Origin: Sandaracinaceae bacterium | GTDB taxonomy: Bacteria > Myxococcota_A > Polyangia > Polyangiales > Sandaracinaceae | Length of the DNA stretch: 64,000 bases | NCBI GenBank assembly: GCA_040218145.1 | Contig: JAVJQK010000033.1 | Span: forward strand, 310,001-374,000 | Direction of reading: 5' to 3' | Shown: piece after piece, positions 46,423 through 59,067 of the stretch | How positions within the stretch are numbered: the first letter of the stretch is position 1 | Layout of the letters: each line of letters opens with the position of its first letter | Program-made: the position numbers and the translations under genes | Notes under the pieces: generated by a model | Seen by the model: the letters and a program-made list of their open reading frames with translations, nothing else | Database searches by the model: none | What the model was told of the DNA's origin: nothing

Positions 46423-47083
46423 GACGCACCTCCGCCTCACGAACCACCTCGACCTCTTCCGCCACCGTCGCCACGGGCTCGGCCGCGGAGACACGCACCT
46501 TCGCGAGCGGGAGCCGCGCGCCGATCCGGTCGGCCAGCGCGGTCAGCTCCTGGCGCGTCGAGCGTCTCCCGTGCAGGCTGGCGCCGAGCCCCGCGGCCAC
46601 GCCGATCAGCAGCAGCGTCGTCACCGCAACGCCAGAGGACGCGCCGGCGACCAGGAGCCCCAGGGTCGCCGCCAGCCCGAGGAGCACGCCCGCCGCGCCG
46701 GCGCCCGCGACGTCCCGAGGGCAGATCCGGGTGCCCCGCCGGATCGACAGGCGGGTGTCCCGCGCGTCCGCCAGGAGGCGCACCTCGAGCCCGAGCCGGG
46801 CCTGCTGCGCGCGCAACGGCCGCCAGACGAAGTCCCCGCCCTCCGTGTGCGCGGCGCCCACGAGCCCTGCGCTGGCGTGCAACGTCTCCGCGATGACCTC
46901 GTGGGCTCGCGCGGGGTCGGTAGGCGGCAGCGTGCGCTCCACCTCGACGGTGAGCACACCATTGGCCGACCCGGCCGCGCGCCCCACCGACCGCCCCTGC
47001 AGCTTCGCGATGCGCGCCTCGGCGTCGTCGATCTCGCGCTGCAGCGCGCGAGCCCGCTCCATCAGCGTCTCGGTCTCTTCCAT
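46409..47083 (-). CDS. Membrane protein, first of three coupled genes
   Basis: A 224-residue protein. Coiled-coil start (METLMERARALQREIDD type), soluble middle, and a Gly/Ala-rich pair of membrane helices at about 125-170 (AAGVLLGLAATLGLLVAGA; VAVTTLLLIGVAAGLGASL). An AGGGGG sequence precedes ATG 47083. Same architecture as the next gene. The three may form a small membrane complex, but no homologue is recognised. Confidence 0.62.
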   Translation of the reverse strand: MEETETLMERARALQREIDDAEARIAKLQGRSVGRAAGSANGVLTVEVERTLPPTDPARAHEVIAETLHASAGLVGAAHTEGGDFVWRPLRAQQARLGLEVRLLADARDTRLSIRRGTRICPRDVAGAGAAGVLLGLAATLGLLVAGASSGVAVTTLLLIGVAAGLGASLHGRRSTRQELTALADRIGARLPLAKVRVSAAEPVATVAEEVEVVREAEVRRGVS

Positions 47084-47163
47084 GTCCCCCCTGGCCACCC
47101 GAACCCCGAGCTGCCCCGCGGTCTTCCAGAAACCGGGCCAGGGAGGGCCGATCTGGATCGCGC

Positions 47164-47186
47164 TTGACACTGCTCGAGTGTTCAGT
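47164..47186 (+). promoter_or_regulatory. Candidate promoter/LexA-like operator of the imuA-imuB-dnaE2 operon
   Basis: TTGACA at 47164-47169 is a perfect -35. It is followed at once by CTGCTCGAGTGTTCAGT (47170-47186), which contains inverted arms ACACT and AGTGT (47167-47181) and ends in GTTCAG, like the LexA-type box I recall for Myxococcus. ATG 47199 is 12 bases downstream, so a repressor here would block transcription. Not tested. Confidence 0.4.
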
Positions 47187-47198
47187 CATCGATCAGGC

Positions 47199-47828
47199 AT
47201 GGTGGCCGCCGTCGTCCTACCGCTCGCAGCGGCGCTCCCGAGGGGGTCCGAGCTCGCGCCCACCGAGGCGCGGGAGGGCCTGCCCCGCGGGCGTGTGATC
47301 GAGCTGGCGGGGGGGCCCGACGCGGGGCGCACGAGCGCCGCGGTGCAGATCGTCATCGAGAGCCAGCGCGAGGGCGACCCCGTCGCGTGGATCCAGCCGC
47401 GCGGCGGGGCGCTCTATCCGCCCGATCTGGCCGCGGCGGGCGTCGACCTCGACGCGCTGCTCGTGGTGCACGTGCCCGAGGACGCGGGGCGGGCCGGGGC
47501 GGCCAAGGCGGCGGAGCTGGTGCTGCGGACCGGCGCGTTCGGCGCGGTGGTGGTCGACGCGAGCGACGCGCGCGTGCCGCGCGGCGAGGCGTGGCTGGGC
47601 CGGCTGGCGTCCCTCAGCCGCGAGCACGACTGCCGCACGGTCTTGCTCGGCCCCGAGGAGGCCAGCGGCTCGCTGGGGCCGCTCGTGTCGATGCGGCTCA
47701 GGGCGCGGAGACGGCGCGTGCGCTTCGGCCAGTACCGGATGGAGCTGGAGGTCCTCAAGGACAAGTCGGGCCACCGCCCCACGCTCCCCGGACCGCGCGA
47801 GTGGGCCGGGCCGGAGGGCATGCCGTGA
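47199..47828 (+). CDS. imuA: ImuA-like RecA-related mutasome protein
   Basis: A 209-residue RecA-like protein. PRGRVIELAGGPDAGRTSAA holds a degenerate Walker A (Lys replaced by Arg), and LDALLVVHV with GAVVVDASD is the Walker B-like strand. ImuA proteins are inactive or weak RecA relatives that act with ImuB and DnaE2 in damage-induced mutagenesis. The gene order (imuA, imuB, dnaE2) and tight coupling support the call more than sequence does. The start is ATG 47199, right after the candidate operator. Confidence 0.8.
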   Translation: MVAAVVLPLAAALPRGSELAPTEAREGLPRGRVIELAGGPDAGRTSAAVQIVIESQREGDPVAWIQPRGGALYPPDLAAAGVDLDALLVVHVPEDAGRAGAAKAAELVLRTGAFGAVVVDASDARVPRGEAWLGRLASLSREHDCRTVLLGPEEASGSLGPLVSMRLRARRRRVRFGQYRMELEVLKDKSGHRPTLPGPREWAGPEGMP

Positions 47829-49290
47829 GGGCGCGGGTCGCCTGCCTCGACGTGCCGGCGCTCCCGCTCCAGCTGCTCTCGCGCATGCACCCGGAGTGGG
47901 CGGACGCGCCGCTCGCGGTGGTCGAGGAGGATCATCCGCAGGCACGCATCCTGTGGGTGGACCGGCGCGCGGCGCGCAAGCGCGTGCGGATCGGCATGCG
48001 CTACGCGTCCGCGCTCCAGCTGACGCGGGAGCTGCGGGCGGCGCCCGTCCCCGCGGAGGCGCTCGCCGCCGCGCGCGCGGAGGTGCTCGAGGCGCTGCAG
48101 GCCCGCACGCCGCGCGTGGAGCCGGATCCTTCGCGGGCGGGCGTCTACTGGCTGGACCCCGCGGGCATGGGCAACCTCTTCGGTCCGCTGGAGCGCTGGG
48201 CCGCGAACGTGCACGACGCGCTGACGGTGCTCGGCTTCGATGGGGCGGTGGTCGTCGGCTTCGGGCGGCTGCCGTCGTGGGCCATCGCGCGCATGCGCCG
48301 CGGGCCGTTCGTGCTCGAGTCACCCGCCGAGGAGGCGCGACTCGCGGCCCGGGTCCCCCTCACCCGACTCGAGGTGCCGCCGGAGCTCCGCGACGCGCTG
48401 CTCGCGCTCGGCATCACGGACCTCGGCGGCTTCCTCGCCCTGCCCCGCGGCGACGTGGGGACCCGCTTCGGGTCGGAGGCGCGGGCGCTGCACGCGCGCT
48501 TCGCCGACGCGCTGCGCGACCCGATGCAGCCGGCGCCCTTCGTCGAGCCGATCGTGATGGACGCGGAGCTCGATCCGCCCGACGACGACCAGCATCGCCT
48601 GCTCTTCTGCATCAAGGGCGCCCTGCACGCGCTGCTGCACGAGCTGGCCCGGCGCTCGCTCGCGCTCGGCGCGCTGACGATCACCTTCGAGCTCGAGCGC
48701 GCCGACCCGCACGTGGAGCGCATCGAGCCCGCGCGCGCTACCCGGGACGGGCTGTCGGTGCTCGAGCTGGTGCGGCTGAGGCTCTCGTCGCTGTCGCTCG
48801 CGTCCCCGGTCGAGCGCCTCGTGCTGACGGCCGAGCCGGCCAGCCTGGACGGGACCCAGCTGGCGCTCTTCGGCGGGCGCCGCAAGGACCCGGAGGCGTC
48901 GGCCCGGGCCATCGCCCGGCTGCGCGCCGCCTTCGGGGACGAGAGCGTGACCAAGGCGCGCCTGACCGACGGATGGCTGCCCGAGAACGGCTGGGCCTGG
49001 GAGCCGATCGCGCACATCGACGAGCCGCGCCCGCGGCCCGAGCCGGCGCGCGGGGTGCTCGTGCGGCGCGTGCGCCCGACCCCGGAGCCGCTGCCCCGCG
49101 GCGCCGACGGCCGGCCCCAGACGAGGCCGGGGCTGACCGCCCTGACGGGGCCCTATCGCTTGCAAGGCGGCTGGTGGGTGCGCGAGGCCGCGCGCGACTA
49201 CTACTTCGGCGAGCGCGAGGACGGCGCGCTGCTCTGGCTCTTCTTCGACCGGCGCCGCGAGCGCTGGTTCCTGCACGGCCAGGTCGACTG

Positions 49291-49291
<1 letters not shown>
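47825..49291 (+). CDS. imuB: ImuB, catalytically degenerate Y-family polymerase homologue
   Basis: A 488-residue protein of the DinB/UmuC fold. The GTG start overlaps the imuA stop by four bases. The first acidic region (ACLDVPALPLQL) keeps one Asp, but the SIDE motif of active polymerases has become WLDPAGM, so it lacks the catalytic Glu, as is typical for ImuB. Palm and finger-like regions (LTRLEVPPELRDALLALGI) and a long C-terminal region follow. It acts as the clamp-binding adaptor for DnaE2. The dnaE2 ATG overlaps its stop by one base. Confidence 0.9.
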
Positions 49292-52377
<3,086 letters not shown>

Positions 52378-52416
52378 CCGTCGCTCGGGGCGGGGCACGT
52401 GTGATAGGGACGGTGC

Positions 52417-52971
52417 GTGCCCCGCGACAAAGCCGAGAGGGTCGACGACAACCGCGTCGTGACCCTCACCTTCACCCTCGAGGACGAGACCGGCGCGCCG
52501 ATCACCGAGGCCCCGCCGGCCGCCCCGTACGTCTATCTGCACGGCCACGGACAGCTGCTGTCCGCCTTCGAGGAGGCGCTGGACGGCCGCGAGGTCGGAG
52601 AGCGCTTCAGCCTCACCGTGCCCCCGGACGAGGCGTTCGGGCGCCGGCGCGAGGCCCCCGAGCGGGTCCTCCCGCGCGACGCGCTGCCGAGCGCTGGTGA
52701 GCTCGTGGCGGGCGCGCAGCTGACGATCGACGACGACGGCGCGTCGATCCCCGCCTGGGTGGTCCGGTCCACCGCCGCGCACGTCGTCGTGTCGCTCCAG
52801 CACCCGTGGGCGCGAGACGGCGCGGTGAAGATGGACGCGGAGGTGCTCCAGATCCGCGAGGCGGACGCCGAGGAGCTCGAGCGCGGACGCGCGGCGCCGC
52901 GCCGGGAGGACGCCGCAGCCGAGGTAGAGCCGCCCGACACGACCCCGGAGCAAGGACAGGAGGAGGAATGA
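52417..52971 (+). CDS. FKBP-type peptidyl-prolyl isomerase, SlyD-like
   Basis: A 184-residue protein with GTG start. The FKBP core covers about 12-70 (VVTLTFTLEDETG, YVYLHGHGQLLSAFEEAL, DEAFGRRREAPERVLPRDAL), with an insert-in-flap region as in SlyD. The C-terminus is acidic and disordered (PPDTTPEQGQEEE). No signal peptide, so cytoplasmic. It ends with ATGA overlap on the ornithine-cyclodeaminase-like gene, so they are coupled. Confidence 0.85.
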   Translation: MPRDKAERVDDNRVVTLTFTLEDETGAPITEAPPAAPYVYLHGHGQLLSAFEEALDGREVGERFSLTVPPDEAFGRRREAPERVLPRDALPSAGELVAGAQLTIDDDGASIPAWVVRSTAAHVVVSLQHPWARDGAVKMDAEVLQIREADAEELERGRAAPRREDAAAEVEPPDTTPEQGQEEE

Positions 52972-53927
52972 GCACACGCATCCTGACGCGCGCCGACGTC
53001 GAGTCGTTGCTGGAGATCGAGGGCGCCGTGCACGCGGTCGAGGGCGCCTTCGAGGCGCACGGGCTCGGCCACGCGCGCATGCCGGCCAAGGTCTACCTCG
53101 ATCTGCCGGAGCACGACGGCGACTTCCGCGCGATGCCGAGCTTCATGGACGGCTCCGCGGGCGTGAAGTGGGTCAACTCGCACCCGAAGAACCCGGAGCG
53201 ACACCAGCTGCCGAGCGTGATGGGCGTCTACATCCTGAGTGACCCGGCCACCGCCGCGCCGCTCGCCGTCCTCGACGCCACCTGGATCACCGCCGTGCGC
53301 ACCGGCGCGGCGGCGGCCGTCGCGTCCAAGCACCTCGCGAAGCAGGGCGCGCGCACCATCGGCTTCGTGGGATGTGGGGTGCAGGCGCGCACCATGCTCG
53401 CCGCCCACCGCGTGTACTTCGACGACCTCGAGGTCCTCGGCGCCGACGTCTTCGCGGACGCGGCGCAGCGCTTCGCGACCGAGGTCGGGGGCCGCGCGGT
53501 GACGCTGCGCGAGGCGTGCGGATGCGACATCGTCTGCTGCGCGACGCCCGTCCGCACGCCGGTGGTGCAGCGCGCCTGGATCCAGCCCGGCGCGCACGTC
53601 AACGCGATGGGCGCGGACGGGCCCGGCAAGCAGGAGCTCGAGGCGGACATCCTCCTGCACGGCCGCGTGTTCATCGACGACTGGGATCAGGCGACGCACA
53701 GCGGCGAGGTCAACGTGCCGCTCCACGCGGGCACGCTGAGCCGCGACGACATCGCCGGCACCATCGGCGAGGTCGTCGCGAAGAAGATCGCCGGCCGTAG
53801 CGCGCAAGACCAGATCACCGTCTTCGACTCGACCGGGCTCGCCATCCAGGACCTCGCGGTCGCCCGCGCGGCCTACGAGGCCTCGCTGGAGAAGGGCGTG
53901 GGCCTCGAGGTCGCGCTCGTCGGCTGA
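52968..53927 (+). CDS. Ornithine cyclodeaminase/mu-crystallin family protein
   Basis: A 319-residue NAD(P)-dependent enzyme. The family motifs are readable: MPAKVYLDLPEHDGDFRAMP, GVKWVNSHPKNP, LAVLDATWITAVRTGAAAAV, and the nucleotide-binding GFVGCGVQARTML. AWIQPGAHVNAMGAD is typical of alanine dehydrogenase/OCD. ATG 52968 overlaps the FKBP stop and has AGGAGG upstream. Substrate specificity (ornithine, alanine, or a ketimine) cannot be decided. Confidence 0.9.
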   Translation: MSTRILTRADVESLLEIEGAVHAVEGAFEAHGLGHARMPAKVYLDLPEHDGDFRAMPSFMDGSAGVKWVNSHPKNPERHQLPSVMGVYILSDPATAAPLAVLDATWITAVRTGAAAAVASKHLAKQGARTIGFVGCGVQARTMLAAHRVYFDDLEVLGADVFADAAQRFATEVGGRAVTLREACGCDIVCCATPVRTPVVQRAWIQPGAHVNAMGADGPGKQELEADILLHGRVFIDDWDQATHSGEVNVPLHAGTLSRDDIAGTIGEVVAKKIAGRSAQDQITVFDSTGLAIQDLAVARAAYEASLEKGVGLEVALVG

Positions 53928-54608
53928 TCACGCCGCCCGGTACGAGATGATCGGCGTCTGCCGCACGTAGTGGCCGCCTCTCAGCGCGCCGAGGATGAGG
54001 TCGGCGACGTCGGCGCGTGAGATGGCGATGGAGAGCGTCGACCAGTCCTCGACCTCGCCGTGCGCGTAGTCGCCGGTGCGCGGGCCGTCGGTGAGGTTCG
54101 GCGGGCGCACCACGGTCCAGTCCAGGTCGCTCTCGCGCAGGCTCGCCTCCTGTCGCTCGTGCTCCTGGACCGGGCGGCGCAGGTACGTCGGGAAGAGGAC
54201 GCGGCGGAGGAAGAACGGGAGCTTCGCCCGCGACGCGCCCGCCCCCATGATGCCGACCACCGCGACGCGGCGGATCCCGAGCTCGGCCATCGCGTCCGTG
54301 ATCGCGCGGAGGCCCTCGCTGCGGACCTTCGAGCGGCTGAGCGCGGGGGCGCCGAGCGCGCAGACCACCGCGTCGACGCCCGCGAGCGTGGCCGCGACCG
54401 CGTCGGGATCCGTGGCGCTGCCCTGGACGACGCGCAGGCCGTCGCGCGGGGCGAGCTTCGACGGGTCTCGCGCGAGGGCGGTGACCGCGAGGCCGGCGTC
54501 GAGCGCCTGGTCGAGGACGGCCCGACCGATCCCGTTCGTGCCCCCGAAGAGGGCCACGTGGCGGACGGAGAGGCGGGTGGATTCGTGCTTGCTGAGGACC
54601 TGTTGCAT
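53928..54608 (-). CDS. NAD(P)-binding SDR-like protein
   Basis: A 226-residue Rossmann protein of the NAD(P)H-binding/NmrA-like group. VALFGGTNGIGRAVLDQALD is the dinucleotide loop; DAVVCALGAP, VAVVGIMGAG and WTVVRPPNLTDGP are typical later motifs. AAAGGAG lies at good distance before ATG 54608. The gene is divergent from a LysR regulator that probably controls it, the usual layout. The stop abuts the OCD gene. Confidence 0.85.
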   Translation of the reverse strand: MQQVLSKHESTRLSVRHVALFGGTNGIGRAVLDQALDAGLAVTALARDPSKLAPRDGLRVVQGSATDPDAVAATLAGVDAVVCALGAPALSRSKVRSEGLRAITDAMAELGIRRVAVVGIMGAGASRAKLPFFLRRVLFPTYLRRPVQEHERQEASLRESDLDWTVVRPPNLTDGPRTGDYAHGEVEDWSTLSIAISRADVADLILGALRGGHYVRQTPIISYRAA

Positions 54609-54682
54609 GGAGAGCTCCTTTCGCTCGCCCTCAATCTGCTGCCGCTCTTGCCGTGAATCGAACGAATGACTTGAATGGGGCC

Positions 54683-55660
54683 ATGAGCAACGTTCATGAC
54701 ACCGCCGCGCTCCATCAGCTGGACCTGAACCTGCTCGTGGCCTTCGACACCCTGGCCCGCGAGCGCAGCGTCACGCGGGCCGCCGAGCGCGCGGGGGTCA
54801 CGCAGTCGGCCATGAGCCACACCCTGCGGCGCCTGCGCGAGCGCTTCGACGACCCTCTCCTCGTGCGCGGCGCCTCGGGCATGACGCTGACCCCTCGGGC
54901 GGAGGCGCTGGTGGTCCCGCTGCGGGGCGCGCTGGTGGGCCTCGCGCGCGCGCTCGAGGCGCCCGAGGCGTTCGATCCCGCGGCCTCGACGCGTGAGCTC
55001 CGCGTGGTCGCGCCCGATCTCTTCGAGCTGCTCGCCTTGCCGCGGCTGTGGGCGCGCCTCTCGGAGGCCGCGCCGCGCGCGCGCCTCGCGTTCCAGCCGC
55101 CGCCTCGCGAGCTGTCCGATGCGCTGGAGACGGGGGAAGTGGACGTGGCGATCGCGCCGGTGCTGCTGGGAGAGGAGGCGACGGACCTCGGCGTGCGCAC
55201 CGGGCCTCAGCTGCGGCGCCAGACCCTCTTTCGCGATGGCTTCCGGTGCTTCGTGCGCGCGGATCACCCGGCGCTCTCGGGCCGCAAGCGCATGACCGCG
55301 GCGCGCTTCGCGGCGCTCGACCACCTGCTCGTCTCGCCGACCGGTCGGGGCCCCGGCTTCGTGGACGGCCTCCTCGCGGCGCAGGGGCTCGAGCGGCGCG
55401 TGGCCCTGCGCGTGCCGCAGCACACGACCGCGCTCTCGATGGTGCGCCAGAGCGACCTGGTGCTCACGGCGCCCGCGTCGCTCGAGGCCGCGTGCGAGGA
55501 CGGCCGGGTGCGCTCCGTGGCGCCGCCCTTCCCGCTCCCCGAGCACGCGATCACCCTCGTCTGGCACCCGCGCTTCTCGGACGACCCCGCCCATCGCTGG
55601 CTGCGAGAGCAGGTGGCCGCGGTCGCGCGCGCGATCCGATCGGTCAGTCCGCGGCGATGA
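54683..55660 (+). CDS. LysR-family transcriptional regulator
   Basis: A 325-residue regulator. The winged HTH is at the N-terminus (LDLNLLVAFDTLARERSVTR, AAERAGVTQSAMSHTLRRLR). The effector domain follows, with RADHPALSG and a C-terminal WHPRFSDDPAHRWLRE that is like NodD/LinR-type regulators. ATG 54683 was preferred over 54653. The divergent SDR gene is the probable target; the 74-base gap would hold the operator. The 3' end overlaps the acyl-CoA dehydrogenase gene by 17 bases. Confidence 0.9.
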   Translation: MSNVHDTAALHQLDLNLLVAFDTLARERSVTRAAERAGVTQSAMSHTLRRLRERFDDPLLVRGASGMTLTPRAEALVVPLRGALVGLARALEAPEAFDPAASTRELRVVAPDLFELLALPRLWARLSEAAPRARLAFQPPPRELSDALETGEVDVAIAPVLLGEEATDLGVRTGPQLRRQTLFRDGFRCFVRADHPALSGRKRMTAARFAALDHLLVSPTGRGPGFVDGLLAAQGLERRVALRVPQHTTALSMVRQSDLVLTAPASLEAACEDGRVRSVAPPFPLPEHAITLVWHPRFSDDPAHRWLREQVAAVARAIRSVSPRR

Positions 55661-56804
55661 GCTTGGTGAGATCCTTCGTGAGGTTCTTCTGGTGCGCCTC
55701 GATCGTGCCGCCGCCGATCTCGAGGAGCTTGGCGTCGCGCCAGAGCCGCTCGACCGGGTACTCGCGGCAGTAGCCCGCGCCGCCCATCACCTGCATCGCC
55801 CAGTCGGCGACCTGCTTGCCCACGGGCGCCGCGAAGAGCTTCGCCGCGTCCGAGCCGACCCGCGCGCGGTTCCCCGGCGCGACGTCACGGGCGACGTTGT
55901 AGGTGAGGCAGCGCGCCGCCTCGGTCATCGCGTAGCCGTCGCCGATGTAGCGCTGGATCTGGCCGTAGCGGTTGATCGGCTCGCCGAACGCCTTCCGCTC
56001 CGCGCCGTAGCGCACCATGATGTCGACGCAGCGCGAGGCGATGCCGCAGCTCATGGCCGCGAGCGTGACGCGCTCGATCTCGAGGTTGCGCATCATGTGC
56101 GTGACGCCGCCCCCGATCTCGCCGAGCAGGTTCGCCTTCGGGATCTTGCAGTTCTCGAAGATGAGCTCGGACATCGTCGAGCCGCGCATGCCGAGCTTGT
56201 CGATGTGGTTCGAGGTGCTGAACCCGGGGCAGTCGCGGTCGACCACGAAGGCGGTGATGCGGCCGTCGACCTTGGCGTAGACGAGGAAGCAATACCCCTC
56301 GCAGCCGTTGGTGATGTAGGTCTTGGTGCCGTTCAGCACCCAGTGGTCGCCCTCGAGGGTGGCGGTGGTGCTCATGCCGAGCACGTCGGTGCCGGCGCCC
56401 GGCTCGGTCATGCCCATGCCCGCCACCCACTCGCCGCTGATGGTCTTGGGCAGGTAGCGCTGCTTCTGCTCGTCGTTCGCGCAGTGGTAGAAGTTGTTCA
56501 CGAAGAGCATCGAGTGCGCGAGGTACGCGAGGCAGAAGCCCGGGTCGCTCTTGCTCAGCTCCTCGTGCACGATGACCGCCGCGAGGGTGTCCATGCCCGC
56601 GCCGCCGTCCTCCTCCGGGATGGTGATGCCGAGCAGGCCCAGCTCACCGAGCTTGCGGAACAGCGCCACGTTCAGCTCGCCCGACTCGTCGTGCGCGGCG
56701 GCCTGCGGCTCGACCTCTTTGCGCACGAAGTCGGCGACCGTCTGGCGGAGCATCTTGTGCTCGTCGGTCGGGTGGAAGAGGGCGTCGGACGTGGGGTTCT
56801 GCAT
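55644..56804 (-). CDS. Acyl-CoA dehydrogenase with isovaleryl-CoA-dehydrogenase-type base
   Basis: A 386-residue FAD enzyme that forms the alpha-beta double bond of an acyl-CoA. Seen: GITIPEEDGGAGMD, GMTEPGAGTD, and the C-terminal RDAKLLEIGGGTIEAHQ. The catalytic Glu of medium-chain enzymes (YEGT) is replaced by Gly; instead LEIERVTLAA carries a Glu at the place used in isovaleryl-CoA dehydrogenase. This suggests a branched or amino-acid-derived acyl-CoA, but specificity is inferred. Convergent with the LysR gene. Confidence 0.9.
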   Translation of the reverse strand: MQNPTSDALFHPTDEHKMLRQTVADFVRKEVEPQAAAHDESGELNVALFRKLGELGLLGITIPEEDGGAGMDTLAAVIVHEELSKSDPGFCLAYLAHSMLFVNNFYHCANDEQKQRYLPKTISGEWVAGMGMTEPGAGTDVLGMSTTATLEGDHWVLNGTKTYITNGCEGYCFLVYAKVDGRITAFVVDRDCPGFSTSNHIDKLGMRGSTMSELIFENCKIPKANLLGEIGGGVTHMMRNLEIERVTLAAMSCGIASRCVDIMVRYGAERKAFGEPINRYGQIQRYIGDGYAMTEAARCLTYNVARDVAPGNRARVGSDAAKLFAAPVGKQVADWAMQVMGGAGYCREYPVERLWRDAKLLEIGGGTIEAHQKNLTKDLTKLIAAD

Positions 56805-56887
56805 GGTCGAAACGTGCCGTCAGGCGCCGGAGAGGGACAGGGGCCGTGTGCGTTTTCACAAGCGCGGGACGCGCGGCGAAAAGGGAG

Positions 56888-56893
56888 TAAGGT
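56888..56893 (+). promoter_or_regulatory. Candidate -10 element, leaderless gene
   Basis: TAAGGT ends 7 nt before ATG 56901. Confidence 0.4.
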
Positions 56894-56900
56894 CGGGCCG

Positions 56901-57866
56901 ATGCGCGGATTCATGGCCTTCCTGTTGACGTGCGCGCCGATGGTCGCGTCGGCGCAGCGCGACGAGGACCCCGAGGAGCTGGAGCGCGTCGAGATCCATG
57001 CCGAGTCGCAGGCCGAGGCGCAGGCCGAGTCAGACGCCGAGACGGCCGAGCCCGAGGCCGAAGCGGCCCCCGATCCCTCCGAGGAAGAGAGCGAGGCGCG
57101 ACCGATCGGGCTCGTGCTCGTGCTCGGCGGAGACGACGCGGCGGCGGGAGCGCGGGCCCGCGCCGCGGTGGTCGAGCGGCTCGACGAAGACGGGCTGCGC
57201 GCGCTCGCCGAGGCCGACGTGGCGATGCGGGTCTCCCCCGCCCGCGTGCGCGCCTGCGCCGCGACCGACTGCGCGCTGTCGATCGGCCGCGCGGTCGGCG
57301 CGTCGATGACGGTCGGGATCACCGCCTGGGGAGGCGAGGCTCCGACCGTGACCGTGACCCTGGTGCTGGGCCCCGACCGGAGCTTCACCGCCACCGAGGC
57401 GGTGCGGGACGGCGCGGTGGAGATCGCGGCGCGCGACGCGCTCGTGGCCGCCCAGGCGGAGCGGCGCCGCGCGCTGATCGTCGGCGGCATCGTGGGCAGC
57501 GGAACCGAGCAGGAGGCGGAGGAGGAAGACGTCAACGTGCCCGTGATCGAGGATCCCGTCGCGGCCGAGCGCCCGCTCGAGCAGCTGGTGCTGCCCACCC
57601 TGCTCGGCGCGATCGGGCTCGTGGCGGTCGGCGTCTCGGTCTACGCGATGATCGACGAGCAGTGCGCGGTCCGGGGCCCCGTGTCCGGTATCTGCCTGCG
57701 CGGCGACGGCCCCAACTACGGCATCGGCGCTCTGTTGGCGGTGACGGGCGGCCTCTCGATCGCGGGGGCGATCCTCTGGCTCACCCTCGGCGGCACCCCG
57801 CCCGAGATGGGCGACATCGACGTGGTGATCGGGCCGGGCGGCGCGGCCGTCCGGGGGAGCTTCTGA
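56901..57866 (+). CDS. Exported membrane protein, unknown function
   Basis: A 321-residue protein with a signal peptide ([15 protein letters not shown]), an acidic Glu/Ala/Asp linker, a soluble domain at about 70-190 with paired cysteines ([19 protein letters not shown]), and two C-terminal membrane helices ([40 protein letters not shown]). The layout resembles accessory proteins beside myxobacterial kinases. Its stop overlaps the ATG of the next lipoprotein (TGATG). Confidence 0.65.
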   Translation: MRGFMAFLLTCAPMVASAQRDEDPEELERVEIHAESQAEAQAESDAETAEPEAEAAPDPSEEESEARPIGLVLVLGGDDAAAGARARAAVVERLDEDGLRALAEADVAMRVSPARVRACAATDCALSIGRAVGASMTVGITAWGGEAPTVTVTLVLGPDRSFTATEAVRDGAVEIAARDALVAAQAERRRALIVGGIVGSGTEQEAEEEDVNVPVIEDPVAAERPLEQLVLPTLLGAIGLVAVGVSVYAMIDEQCAVRGPVSGICLRGDGPNYGIGALLAVTGGLSIAGAILWLTLGGTPPEMGDIDVVIGPGGAAVRGSF

Positions 57867-58177
57867 TGCGCTGGGCGGCGCTGTGCTTCTGCCTCGCGCT
57901 CGCGGGCTGCCTGCGGGTGGACATCGATCGCTGCGGCGACGATCCGCCGCACCCGGAGTGCGCGCTCCTCGACGGGGGCGGGGACGGCGCGATCGCGGAC
58001 AGCGCCGTCCGAGACGGCGGGACGATCGACGGCGGCGCGGAAGACGGCGCGGTCGACGGCGGCCCGGACGACGGCGGCCCTCGGGACGGCTCGGTCGACG
58101 GCGGCCGGGACGACGGCGCGGTCGACGGTGGGGCCCCCGGCGACGCGAGCCCGGACGCGAGCAGAGACGCCGGGTAG
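57866..58177 (+). CDS. Small Asp/Gly-repeat lipoprotein
   Basis: A 103-residue lipoprotein. The signal and lipobox are CLALAGC; after two cysteines ([10 protein letters not shown]) the rest is low-complexity Asp/Gly with Ala, Arg and Val ([14 protein letters not shown]). The repeated DGG/DDG pattern could bind calcium. It is translationally coupled to the membrane-protein gene before it. Function unknown. Confidence 0.65.
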   Translation: MRWAALCFCLALAGCLRVDIDRCGDDPPHPECALLDGGGDGAIADSAVRDGGTIDGGAEDGAVDGGPDDGGPRDGSVDGGRDDGAVDGGAPGDASPDASRDAG

Positions 58178-58272
58178 GCGCGCGCGTGTCGCCCGAGCGC
58201 CACGCGCCCTGGGATCCCCGCGCATTGGCTCCACCCATCCGCCCGTGTAAAGCCAAGCGGAGTGAGTCCGAG

Positions 58273-59067
58273 ATGAGCGGCGCCGAAGAGAGCACGTCCA
58301 CGGAGGGATCGCCGTCGTCGAAGATGGAGACCCGGGGGCTCGGTGTGCGCTACGGCAAGACCTGGGCGCTCGAGGACGTCTCCGCGCCGATCGTGCGAGA
58401 GCGGGTGACCGCGCTCATCGGGCCGAGCGGGTGTGGCAAGAGCACCTTTCTCCGCGCGCTCAACCGGATGAACGACGTCATCGACGGAGCGCACACCGAG
58501 GGGACCGTGCTCCTCGACGGGCAGGACATCTACGCGCGGCAGGTCGACGCGGTCGAGGTCCGGCGGCGGGTCGGTATGGTCTTCCAGAAGTCGAACCCCT
58601 TCCCCAAGAGCATCTTCGAGAACGTCGCCTTCGGGCTGCGGATCGCCGGGGAGAAGGACCCGAAGAAGATCGAGGCGCGGGTCGAGGAGTCGCTCGCGCA
58701 GGCGGCGCTGCTCGACGAGGTGAAGGACCGGCTCGACGAGTCGGCGCTCGGCCTCTCCGGCGGGCAGCAGCAGCGCCTCTGCATCGCGCGCGCGCTCGCC
58801 GTGCGGCCCGAGGTCGTGCTGATGGACGAGCCCGCCTCGGCGCTCGACCCCATCGCGACCGCGCGCATCGAGGCGCTCATCCGTGAGCTCGCCGAGCGCT
58901 ACACCCTCGTCATCGTCACCCACTCGATGCAGCAGGCGGCGCGGGTGAGCGACTTCACGGCGTTCTTCTATCTCGGCAAGCTCGTCGAGTACGGGGAGAC
59001 CCAGAAGATCTTCACGCGGCCCACGCAGCAGCGGACCGAGGACTACATCACGGGGCGCTTCGGCTGA
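58273..59067 (+). CDS. pstB: Phosphate ABC transporter ATP-binding protein PstB-like
   Basis: A 264-residue ABC ATPase. Walker [11 protein letters not shown]-loop [12 protein letters not shown] (the family-specific NPFP), signature [15 protein letters not shown] and Walker [14 protein letters not shown] are intact, with the switch His in [11 protein letters not shown]. The N-terminal 17 residues are extra and Ser-rich. PhoU follows with a one-base overlap, but PstS, PstC and PstA are not in the window, so the membrane partners must be elsewhere. Confidence 0.93.
   Translation: MSGAEESTSTEGSPSSKMETRGLGVRYGKTWALEDVSAPIVRERVTALIGPSGCGKSTFLRALNRMNDVIDGAHTEGTVLLDGQDIYARQVDAVEVRRRVGMVFQKSNPFPKSIFENVAFGLRIAGEKDPKKIEARVEESLAQAALLDEVKDRLDESALGLSGGQQQRLCIARALAVRPEVVLMDEPASALDPIATARIEALIRELAERYTLVIVTHSMQQAARVSDFTAFFYLGKLVEYGETQKIFTRPTQQRTEDYITGRFG

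Noticed and set aside
54609-54682. LysR operator of T-N11-A type between the SDR and LysR genes
   Set aside because: Several partial matches can be drawn but none is a convincing inverted repeat, so no site was annotated.
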